From positions 1 to 16,613 of the forward strand of contig JBBING010000048.1 in assembly GCA_037444005.1 (NCBI GenBank): DNA of 16,613 nt. The letters run 5' to 3'. Position 1 is the stretch's first letter, and each line of letters opens with the position of its first letter. The notes beneath the pieces were generated by a model. It was not told the DNA's origin, searched no databases, and worked only from the letters and a program-made list of their open reading frames with translations. The translations under genes were made by a program, and so were the position numbers. The DNA is from DATLZC01 sp037444005 (GTDB lineage: Bacteria; Chloroflexota; Dehalococcoidia; DSTF01; JACRBR01). Shown one piece after another: positions 6,956 through 12,671 of the stretch.

Positions 6956-8128
6956 CTATCGTCCGGCCAACGCCCGCGAAATGACGAGCCGCTGGATCTC
7001 GTTGGTGCCCTCGAAGATCTGGAAGATCTTGGCGTCGCGGACCCACTTCTCGAGCGGGAACTCCCGCATGTAGCCGTAGCCTCCGCAGATCTGAAGGGCC
7101 TCCAGCGTGACCTTCATGGCGACGTCGGAGGCGTAGTACTTCGCCATGCTGCCCTCGGCCCGCAGGAACGGTTCGCCGGCGTTCCACATCCAACCGGCCC
7201 GCCAGACCAGGAGCCGGGCGGCGTCCACCTCCGTCGCCATCTCGGCGAGCTTGAAGCCCACGGCCTGGTGCGCGATGATCGGCTTCCCGAACTGCACCCG
7301 CGTCTTCGCGTAGTCGATGGCGTACTCGAGCGCGGCGCGCGCGATGCCGACGCTGAAGGCGCCAATCACCGGCCGCGTCCGTTCGAGCATCTTCAATGCG
7401 CCCAGCGCTCCCGGCGGACCCCCGCTGCCGCCGTTCCTCTCGGCCTCCGGCGACCACCCGAGCTTGTTGCTCACAGGGATGCGGCAGTTCTCGAGAATGA
7501 CGTCGGCCGTGTGCGAAGCGCGGATGCCCATCTTCTTCCACGTCGTGCCGGCGATGAGCCCCGGCGTCCCTTTCTCGACGACGTACGCGCCGAGACCACC
7601 CCATCCCTTACTCTTGTCTTCTGTCGCGAAGATGACGTGGATGTCGGCGATGCCGCCGTTCGTGATAAAGCGCTTCGTGCCGTTCAGGACATAGAAGTCG
7701 CCGTCGCGCACCGCCGTGGTGGAGATATTCGCGACGTCGGAGCCCGCCTCCGGTTCCGTGAGCCCCATCGCGCCCAGGCGGACCTGCTTTCCGTCGCTCA
7801 CGCACATGGGCAGGAAGCGCTCCTGCTGCTCGCGCGTGCCCATGGCCTGGATAGCCGCCGCCGCGAGGCCGCTGGAGGCGATGGCCAGGGCGATGCCGGC
7901 GCAGCCCCACGCGAGCTCTTCAGTGATGATGTACGGCAACAGGCCGCTCCCGCCGGCGCCGAAGATACCCATCGCCAGACCCAGCTCGCTCGCCTTCGCG
8001 ATGAGCTCGTACGGCACCTCCTCGTGCTCGTCGTAGTAGGCGGCTTTGGGGCGAATCTCCTTCTCGGCGAACTCGTGCGCCAGGTCGCGCACCATTCGCT
8101 CTTCATCGCTCAGCGCGAAGTCGACCAC
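6956..8128 (-). CDS. Acyl-CoA dehydrogenase family protein
   Basis: The product has 390 residues, the standard length of the family. It carries out FAD-dependent alpha,beta-desaturation of an acyl-CoA in the cytoplasm, passing electrons to ETF. Visible landmarks are ITEELAWGCAGIAL in the N-terminal helical domain, GAMGLTEPEAGSDVA (FAD/substrate loop), NGTKRFITNGG, and YAKTRVQFGKPI. The catalytic base is E373 in IFEGTNEIQRLVISR. Between the middle beta-domain and the C-terminal helices there is a Gly/Pro-rich insertion (about residues 221-236, RNGGSGGPPGALGAL) ahead of ERTRPVIGA, longer than in common members. The start is a GTG with GGGAGGGG about four bases upstream. A 102-base gap separates it from panC, with no obvious terminator, so read-through from the pan operon is possible. 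Substrate chain length cannot be assigned. Confidence 0.9.
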   Translation of the reverse strand: MVDFALSDEERMVRDLAHEFAEKEIRPKAAYYDEHEEVPYELIAKASELGLAMGIFGAGGSGLLPYIITEELAWGCAGIALAIASSGLAAAAIQAMGTREQQERFLPMCVSDGKQVRLGAMGLTEPEAGSDVANISTTAVRDGDFYVLNGTKRFITNGGIADIHVIFATEDKSKGWGGLGAYVVEKGTPGLIAGTTWKKMGIRASHTADVILENCRIPVSNKLGWSPEAERNGGSGGPPGALGALKMLERTRPVIGAFSVGIARAALEYAIDYAKTRVQFGKPIIAHQAVGFKLAEMATEVDAARLLVWRAGWMWNAGEPFLRAEGSMAKYYASDVAMKVTLEALQICGGYGYMREFPLEKWVRDAKIFQIFEGTNEIQRLVISRALAGR

Positions 8129-8230
8129 GTGAACCCCTCCCTTCGCTCCGGACGCCGGCGCGCGTCCGGGCCCACGATGCTGTCCGACGTTATGTCCATC
8201 ATCGCCGCGCCCACCCTTCCGCGCAACCGC

Positions 8231-9067
8231 CTAAGTTCCTAACCACGCGCAGTCGATCAGACGGGTCGAACCGAGACGAACGGCCAGGGAGGCCAGCGCG
8301 CGACCTTCGATCGCGTCCAGCTCCTCGAGCGTCTCCGGGTCGGCGACGCTCACGTAATCGACGCGGGCCAGCGGTTCGCTCTCCACGACTTCCCGCATCG
8401 CCGCGCGAAGGCGGCTTCCGTCTCTGACGCCGGCGTCCCACAGCTCCCGCGCTCGTTCCAGCGCCCGGAACAACACGGTCGCTGCGCGCCGCTCGTCGGG
8501 CGAAAGATAGACGTTTCGGCTGCTCATGGCTAGCCCGTCGGGCTCGCGTACGGTAGGCACATCGACGATTCCGACCGGAAACGCCAGATCTCGCGTCATC
8601 CGGCGGATGACAATGAGCTGTTGGGCGTCCTTCTGGCCGAAATACGCCCGGTGCGGCTGCAAGATGTTGAACAGCTTCGTCACCACCGTGGTCACGCCCC
8701 GAAAGTGCCCCGGGCGGTGCGCCCCCTCGAGACGCTCGGTCAGCCGCTCGACGTTGACGTAGGTGGCGAAGCCCTCCGGGTACATCTCCTCCAGCGACGG
8801 CATGAACACGACATCGACGCCTTCGGCGCGGAGCATCGCGAGGTCGCGCTCGGGATCGCGGGGATAGCGGGCATAGTCCTCGGTCGGGCCGAACTGGGTG
8901 GGGTTCACGAAGATGCTGACGACCACGTGGTCGTTTTCGGCCCTGGCGCGCCGCACCAGCGCCAGGTGACCGTCGTGGAGATAGCCCATCGTGGGAACGG
9001 CGCCCACCGTTCCCGTCATGGTCGCACGGAGCCGGCGATAGTCCTCAATGGTGGTGGCTACCTGCAC
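8231..9067 (-). CDS. panC: Pantothenate synthetase
   Basis: PanC joins pantoate and beta-alanine using ATP (through a pantoyl-adenylate) to make pantothenate, the last step of vitamin B5 synthesis in the cytoplasm. The product has 278 residues, matching the family. Signatures are PTMGYLHDGHLALV (the HIGH-like nucleotide motif), IFVNPTQFGPTEDYARYPRD, AYFGQKDAQQL, and REPDGLAMSSRNVYLS (the KMSKS-like region). I choose the GTG at 9067, giving VQVATTIEDYRRLR as the N-terminus. CAGGGAG sits about seven bases upstream, and family members begin just here. The frame stays open 53 codons further upstream, but that extension is Gly/Arg-rich low-complexity sequence with no family support. The gene is the third in the panD-panB-panC order. 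Confidence 0.95.
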   Translation of the reverse strand: MQVATTIEDYRRLRATMTGTVGAVPTMGYLHDGHLALVRRARAENDHVVVSIFVNPTQFGPTEDYARYPRDPERDLAMLRAEGVDVVFMPSLEEMYPEGFATYVNVERLTERLEGAHRPGHFRGVTTVVTKLFNILQPHRAYFGQKDAQQLIVIRRMTRDLAFPVGIVDVPTVREPDGLAMSSRNVYLSPDERRAATVLFRALERARELWDAGVRDGSRLRAAMREVVESEPLARVDYVSVADPETLEELDAIEGRALASLAVRLGSTRLIDCAWLGT

Positions 9068-9298
9068 GGGACGCTCCCTGGCGGGGCGCCGGCGGCGCGG
9101 CCTTCTGACGCGGAGGAGGGCCATGCTGCCTCGCCCGCCTCCACGCCAGAAGGCGCGTCCGTCGTCTGACGGACCGGGGGTTCCCGATCCGCGGTTCCCT
9201 CCGCCGGAGCGGAAGCCCCCATCCATGGGCTACGGGCCACTCGCGCGATGGCGAATGACAGACGGTCCTTTGCGGGAAGGACCGAGAACACGTCGTCC
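9068..9298 (-). other. panB-panC gap (231 bases) without a convincing gene
   Basis: This stretch is long for an operon whose other junction (panD-panB) is 9 bases. A weak reading frame from a GTG at 9291 (77 codons, Ala/Pro/Gly-rich after residue 20) runs into the panC start. It has no ribosome binding site and no recognisable domain, so I do not call it. A hairpin sits near the panB end (see the repeat entry). I see no -10/-35 promoter pair that I would defend. Confidence 0.5.
9264..9283 (-). repeat. Inverted repeat / hairpin after panB
   Basis: GGTCCTT and AAGGACC flank a six-base loop, giving a perfect 7-bp stem that begins about 16 bases after the panB stop. No run of T follows on either strand, so a classical intrinsic terminator is unlikely. 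It may protect or process the panDB part of the message, or be incidental. Confidence 0.5.
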
Positions 9299-10141
9299 TC
9301 AGCGGCTCGCTCGAGCGAGCTCCTCCAGCGCCTCCGGCTTCATCTGGAAGCTCTGCTCGGCCGTCGGGAAGCGGCGATTGCGCACATCCGCGACGTAGTC
9401 CGCGACGGCCCGGCGAATGACGTCGCCGACGTCGGCGTAACGGCGGGCGTGCTTGGGCGTGAACGCCGTGAACAGACCCAGGAGATCGTGGAAGACCTGC
9501 ACCTGCCCGTCGGTGTCCGGCCCGGCACCGATACCGATGGTGGGCACGCTGACCCGCTCGGTGATGAGCTTCGCGAGCGGAGCCGGAATCGTCTCGAGCA
9601 CGATGGCGAACGCTCCCGCCTCCTCGAGGGCATGGGCGTCGTTGAGCAGCTTCACCGCAGCGGCGGGCGTCTTCCCCTGGACCTTGAACCCGCTGAGCTG
9701 GTGAACGCTCTGCGGCGTGAGGCCGATGTGACCCATCACCGGGATGCCGACCTCGACCAGGCGCTTCACGGTCGGCGCCATGTGCACGCCGCCTTCGAGC
9801 TTGACCGCCTGACAGCCGGCCTCCTGCAGGAAGCGGCCAGCATTCCGCAGCGCCTCCTCCGGACTCACCTGATAGCTCATGAAGGGCATGTCGCCCACGA
9901 CCAGCGCCCGCTGCGAGCCCCTCACGACCGCCTTCGTGTGGTGGATCATGTCCTCCATGGTGACGGGGATCGTGGTGTCGTACCCCAGCACCACCATGCC
10001 GAGGGTGTCGCCCACGAGGACAATGTCGGCGCCGGCTTCGTCCACCAGCCGCGCGGACGGATAGTCGTAGGCGGTGATCATGGCGATCTTCTCGCCGTCC
10101 CGCTTCTTCCGCTTGAGGTCGTCGATGGTCAGGCGTGGCAT
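9299..10141 (-). CDS. panB: 3-methyl-2-oxobutanoate hydroxymethyltransferase
   Basis: PanB adds a hydroxymethyl group from methylene-tetrahydrofolate to 2-oxoisovalerate, giving ketopantoate, the committed step of the pantoate branch. The product has 280 residues, a normal length for this TIM-barrel, Mg-dependent, decameric enzyme. The N-terminal signature KIAMITAYDYPSARLVDEAG is followed by VLVGDTLGMVVLGYDTT, with D45 as a probable metal ligand, then GDMPFMSYQVSPEEAL, AVKLEGG, and GHIGLTPQSV. FAIVLETIP holds the likely catalytic glutamate, and PTIGIGAGPDTDGQVQVFHDLLG completes the barrel. GAGGAGGG stands shortly before the ATG, which lies 10 bases after panD, so both are on one message. Ketopantoate reductase (panE) is not in this window. 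Confidence 0.96.
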   Translation of the reverse strand: MPRLTIDDLKRKKRDGEKIAMITAYDYPSARLVDEAGADIVLVGDTLGMVVLGYDTTIPVTMEDMIHHTKAVVRGSQRALVVGDMPFMSYQVSPEEALRNAGRFLQEAGCQAVKLEGGVHMAPTVKRLVEVGIPVMGHIGLTPQSVHQLSGFKVQGKTPAAAVKLLNDAHALEEAGAFAIVLETIPAPLAKLITERVSVPTIGIGAGPDTDGQVQVFHDLLGLFTAFTPKHARRYADVGDVIRRAVADYVADVRNRRFPTAEQSFQMKPEALEELARASR

Positions 10142-10151
10142 GCCGCCCTCC

Positions 10152-10529
10152 TCACGCTGTCGCCGGCGCGATCTCGTGCCCGATCCGCACGATCTCGTTC
10201 CGTTCGTTCACATAGACCAGGTTGGGCCGATGGCGTCGCGCCTCCTCTTCCGGAAGCGTCACGTACGCCAGGATGATGACGATGTCGCCCACCGACACGA
10301 GACGGGCGGCGGCCCCGTTGATACAGATCTGCCCGCTGTGCGGCTGGCCGGGGATGGCGTAGGTGACCAGGCGGTTCCCGTTGTTCACGTCGAGGACGTG
10401 GACCTGCTCGAACGGAAGGATGTCGGCCGCCTCCATCAGCGCCGCGTCGATGGTGATGGACCCTTCGTAATCGAGGTTGGCGTCCGTGACGGTCGCCCGG
10501 TGGATTTTCGCCTTCAGCAGCGTCCGCAC
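10152..10529 (-). CDS. panD: Aspartate 1-decarboxylase (pyruvoyl enzyme precursor)
   Basis: PanD decarboxylates aspartate to beta-alanine, the second precursor of pantothenate. The product has 125 residues, the typical pro-enzyme length. The self-cleavage site is clear: YEGSITID with G23-S24, where Ser24 would become the pyruvoyl group. Other family features are the N-terminal KAKIHRATVT (Lys/Arg near the active site), NNGNRLVTYAIPG, INGAAARLVSVGD, and IILAY. The start is a GTG with GGAGGAG five to six bases upstream. It is the first gene of the panD-panB-panC operon and stands 39 bases after the terminator-like hairpin of the leader, so its expression may depend on that terminator failing to form. 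Confidence 0.95.
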   Translation of the reverse strand: MRTLLKAKIHRATVTDANLDYEGSITIDAALMEAADILPFEQVHVLDVNNGNRLVTYAIPGQPHSGQICINGAAARLVSVGDIVIILAYVTLPEEEARRHRPNLVYVNERNEIVRIGHEIAPATA

Positions 10530-10567
10530 CGTCTCCTCCGTCGCCCGCGCCCTTCCCGGGCGCCCGC

Positions 10568-10603
10568 AAACACAAAGAACCCTCCCGGCGCGCGCCGGGA
10601 GGG
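10568..10603 (-). terminator. Intrinsic terminator / attenuator in the pan leader
   Basis: A perfect 24-base palindrome (10580-10603, arms CCCTCCCGGCGC and its complement) is followed on the minus strand by TTCTTTGTGTTT (10579-10568). A G+C-rich stem followed by a T-rich tract is the form of a rho-independent terminator. It lies between the promoter and panD, not at the end of a gene, so it should act as an attenuator. On the plus strand no T-rich tract follows, so it is directional. Confidence 0.75.
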
Positions 10604-10735
10604 CATGGAGTCACGCTCACATGGTTCCGTCTCGGCCGCGACCGGTCCAAGCGGATGTAGCGAATCCCGTTGTCTGTTCGGCGGCCCGAAGGCCACCGGC
10701 GGGGCTCACCGCCCTCCCCTCGGAGGGTCGGTTGC
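10568..10735 (-). ncRNA. Candidate pan-type riboswitch leader (two-bulged-A hairpin plus terminator)
   Basis: The expected transcript starts near 10735. Its first 28 bases (10734-10707) fold as follows: C-G, bulged A10733, four pairs (ACCG with CGGT), bulged A10728, six pairs (CCCTCC with GGAGGG), and loop GAGG. As I recall it, the published 'pan' RNA motif is a hairpin with two conserved bulged adenines, found in leaders of panB/C/D operons in Chloroflexi, Firmicutes and deltaproteobacteria. A second stem-loop, GGTGGCC-TTCG-GGCCGCC, spans 10697-10680, and a weaker one lies near 10667-10650. GGGAGGG of the first hairpin (10718-10712) is complementary to CCCTCCC of the terminator (10603-10597), so closing the hairpin would free the terminator. 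I see only one clear two-bulge hairpin. The ligand is unproven; a pantothenate-pathway compound is the natural guess. Confidence 0.6.
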
Positions 10736-10741
10736 ACCCGC

Positions 10742-10769
10742 AGTATACCGGGGAGCCGGAAGCTGTCAA
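10742..10769 (-). promoter_or_regulatory. Strong sigma-70-type promoter of the pan operon
   Basis: On the minus strand a perfect -35 box TTGACA (10769-10764) and a -10 box TATACT (10747-10742) are separated by 16 bases. This is the best promoter in the window. It sits in the short gap after the metalloprotease gene. Transcription should start near 10735, exactly at the foot of the two-bulge hairpin, giving a leader of about 205 bases before panD. Confidence 0.85.
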
Positions 10770-10770
10770 G

Positions 10771-10793
10771 CGAAGTGAGCGCGGCTCACTTCG
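10771..10793. repeat. Perfect 10-bp inverted repeat abutting the pan -35 box
   Basis: CGAAGTGAGC and GCTCACTTCG flank a three-base centre (GCG). The repeat overlaps the stop codon of the metalloprotease gene and ends one base before the pan -35 box. It could be an operator for a dimeric regulator or a terminator-like hairpin for the metalloprotease message. No T-run follows on the minus strand (GCTTGACAG), which speaks against a standard intrinsic terminator. Confidence 0.6.
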
Positions 10794-12018
10794 GCGCAGC
10801 CGCCAACGCGCGGTCGAGGTCGGCCGCGCTCGTGAGGTTCCGGACCGCGCGCAGGAACGCGCCCACGTCTGGGTACGCCGCCCGGAGCGCCTCGAGCTTC
10901 GGTCCGATGGGGTCGATGGACGCGGGCGTGTCCGCGTACCGCCCGTGGAACGCGAAGAACGCCTGGTTGATCTTTCTGAAGTAGTAGCCGTGGTCGGCCA
11001 GCTCCCGGCGGCGCTGCTCCATGAGCCGTTCCGCGTCGTCGATGCGCCCCGCGGCGAGCAGCGCCTCGACGTCGATCCGGAGCTGCCGCAACGTCCGCGT
11101 GAGGTCGATCGCGCCGTCAGGGCGGGGCGCCGGGCTGGCCGGCGAGCCGGTCGTCCGCAGGGGATAGCGCTGCGCCACGAGCGTCCCGATCTCTCGTCCG
11201 GCGATGTTGGCGACGGTCTCGTTCAAGGTCTTGAGCTCGCCAGACTCGAAGTAGCGCCGACCGAGCGGCGAGAAGAAGAGATAGTGATGGAGCCATTCGT
11301 GGACGACCGACTGAAGGGTGGCCTCGTAATCATCCTCGGGCTCGACGAGCGCGGGATACGTCCCGATACCCCGCACGCCCGCCACCAGCGCCGAGAGGTT
11401 CTTCGGCCGGAAGCTCTCCTCGAGAGCGTCCATCTCCTCGACCGTCATGTCGCCCCGCACCAGCCGCTCCGAGGCCACTTCGATGCGGTCGCGGGGCGAG
11501 ACGACGAGCACCCCGGGCGGCCGGTCGAACTCGAAGTCGACCGGTGGCCAGACGAGCTCCGGCCCCGGCGGCCCGAGCGGATGCGCAGCGAGCCCGAGGT
11601 CCTCCAAGACAGCGGTCACGCGCCCTTCCAGCGCGTCCTCCACGCTGTTCTCGAGCCGGTCGCGCTCGTCGCGCAGGCCGGCGAGCCGCTCGTCGGCGGC
11701 GCGCCGCTCGGCGCCGGACGTGCGCGGATCCGCGACGACGCGCTCGGCGGCAGCGATCTCTGCGTTCAGCTCGAAGAACCGGGCGATGCGGCGATCCTTC
11801 TCGTCTTCGGAGAGGTCGCCGCGCAGGAGCGTTCCCGCCTTGTACAGCCACTTGTCCGGCAGGTGCCGCAGCGTCCACCCGGCGGCGTTGTAGTTGCGCA
11901 GGGCGTCGAGGTCGAGGGCCATCGCCGCGCCGGACGACAGCGCGAACGAAGCCGCCACGAGGGCTCCGGCGAGGAGCCAGGGCCAGATTCGCCACCATCG
12001 CGCGCCGAGGCCTCCCAT
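10786..12018 (-). CDS. Membrane-anchored or secreted HExxH metalloprotease-like protein, function unknown
   Basis: The product has 410 residues. After the basic start MGGLGARWWR there is a hydrophobic segment (about 11-34) that acts as a signal or anchor, so most of the protein is probably outside. Residues 70-135 are charged and helical, possibly coiled coil. The sequence SVVHEWLHHYLFF contains HExxH at 240-244, and 23 residues further LNETVANIAGREIG supplies a possible third ligand, E267, in the gluzincin manner. A basic helical region follows to the C-terminus. I do not recognise the family, and peptidase activity is inferred from the motif alone. The ATG at 12018 is chosen because it starts right before the signal segment; the frame is open for 35 more codons but those are Trp/Arg-rich and cross the divergent promoter. 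Its transcription is divergent from the RDD gene. Confidence 0.75.
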   Translation of the reverse strand: MGGLGARWWRIWPWLLAGALVAASFALSSGAAMALDLDALRNYNAAGWTLRHLPDKWLYKAGTLLRGDLSEDEKDRRIARFFELNAEIAAAERVVADPRTSGAERRAADERLAGLRDERDRLENSVEDALEGRVTAVLEDLGLAAHPLGPPGPELVWPPVDFEFDRPPGVLVVSPRDRIEVASERLVRGDMTVEEMDALEESFRPKNLSALVAGVRGIGTYPALVEPEDDYEATLQSVVHEWLHHYLFFSPLGRRYFESGELKTLNETVANIAGREIGTLVAQRYPLRTTGSPASPAPRPDGAIDLTRTLRQLRIDVEALLAAGRIDDAERLMEQRRRELADHGYYFRKINQAFFAFHGRYADTPASIDPIGPKLEALRAAYPDVGAFLRAVRNLTSAADLDRALAAAPK

Positions 12019-12024
12019 GTCTTC

Positions 12025-12033
12025 ACGGTAGCA
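12025..12033 (-). promoter_or_regulatory. Weak extended -10 (TGCTACCGT) before the metalloprotease gene
   Basis: On the minus strand TGC precedes TACCGT, six bases before the ATG at 12018. If used, the transcript would begin within the first codon or just before it, meaning a leaderless or nearly leaderless message. The match to the -10 consensus is poor, so this is a tentative call. Confidence 0.3.
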
Positions 12034-12055
12034 CGGCCAGGCGCGCGCCGATGCA

Positions 12056-12064
12056 TGGTATAAT
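12056..12064 (+). promoter_or_regulatory. Extended -10 promoter TGGTATAAT for the RDD operon
   Basis: TGG followed by a perfect TATAAT is a consensus extended -10. The predicted start is near 12071, about ten bases before the ATG at 12081. It lies in the 62-base divergent gap between the metalloprotease and RDD genes. Because the box is within a possible upstream in-frame start (ATG at 12051), it argues for the later ATG. Confidence 0.7.
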
Positions 12065-12080
12065 CGCCGCGATTCCGCCC

Positions 12081-12671
12081 ATGACGGCTGACGCCACCAT
12101 CGCCCTTCCCACCGCGCGGGCATCCGCTCCCGGCGCCAGCCTCCGCGCCCGCCTGGCGGGCTACGTGGTCGATCTCGTCATCCAGGCGGCGTTCCTGATG
12201 GTGGTCTTCGTGATCGCGGGGTTTCAGCTCCTCGCGTCCAGCGACTTCGGCGAGCAAGACCCGCCGGAAGCCGGCTACTGGGCGTTCGTGTCGATCCTGA
12301 TGGGCACGATCCTGTTCTGGTCGGTGTTCACGCTCGCCATCGTATGGTGGCGAGGCCAGACGGCAGGGCAGTACGTCGCCGGCCTGCGCATCCAGAGGCT
12401 CGACGGTGGGAAGCCGACCTTCGGCCAGCTCTTACGCTGGTGGTTCGGGCTCAACCCGCTGTTCTTCAACCCGCTCATGATGATTCCGTGGCTGCTCCTC
12501 GCGGGCGTCGCGATCACCCGGGCGCTGAACGTCGCGGCGCTCGCGACCACCGGAGGCCTCGCGCTGCTCTGCCTGCTCGTGCCTCTCGTCGCGCTGGTCA
12601 CGGCGCTCACTGGCGAGCGGCGGCCGCTCCACGACCGCCTGTCCGGCACCACGGTGGTGGCGGCGGAATGA
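12081..12671 (+). CDS. RDD-family membrane protein
   Basis: The product has 196 residues. RDD-family hallmarks are seen: an early Arg and Asp in LRARLAGYVVDLVI, the GQTAGQYVAGLRIQRLDGGK segment with FGQLLRWW, and a late Asp in PLHDRLSGTTVV. Hydrophobic helices lie near residues 28-50, 68-92 and 128-178. RDD proteins are inner-membrane proteins of mostly unknown role, some linked to Na+/H+ exchange, so no precise function is claimed. The ATG at 12081 follows the -10 box by 16 bases; an in-frame ATG at 12051 would precede the promoter. No strong Shine-Dalgarno sequence fits in the short leader. The stop overlaps the start of the next gene as ATGA, so the two are translationally coupled. Confidence 0.85.
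   Translation: MTADATIALPTARASAPGASLRARLAGYVVDLVIQAAFLMVVFVIAGFQLLASSDFGEQDPPEAGYWAFVSILMGTILFWSVFTLAIVWWRGQTAGQYVAGLRIQRLDGGKPTFGQLLRWWFGLNPLFFNPLMMIPWLLLAGVAITRALNVAALATTGGLALLCLLVPLVALVTALTGERRPLHDRLSGTTVVAAE

Noticed and set aside
9068..9226. Upstream extension of PanC to a start at 9226
   Set aside because: The added 53 residues are Gly/Arg-rich with no similarity to the PanC N-terminus, whereas the GTG at 9067 has a ribosome binding site and gives the standard length.
9058..9291. A 77-codon frame between panB and panC
   Set aside because: It has no ribosome binding site and becomes Ala/Pro/Gly-rich. It starts with a hairpin arm and runs into the panC start.
10568..10735. The pan leader as a T-box or amino-acid attenuator
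   Set aside because: I find no T-box signature (AGGGTGGNACCGCG type) and no leader peptide rich in one amino acid. The downstream genes are for vitamin synthesis.
10129..10737. A long frame beginning with the GTG at the pan transcription start, as a leader peptide
   Set aside because: It runs through the terminator and out of frame across panD, is Arg-rich, and has no run of a regulatory codon as in amino-acid attenuators. The RNA structure explains the region better.
10477..12063. A 528-codon plus-strand frame opposite the metalloprotease gene and part of panD
   Set aside because: It crosses the panD start, the attenuator and the pan promoter, its product is Arg/Pro/Gly-rich low-complexity sequence, and it has no ribosome binding site. 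It is an antisense shadow.
12051..12080. ATG at 12051 as start of the RDD protein
   Set aside because: The consensus TATAAT lies within this stretch, so the codon would be upstream of the transcript start.
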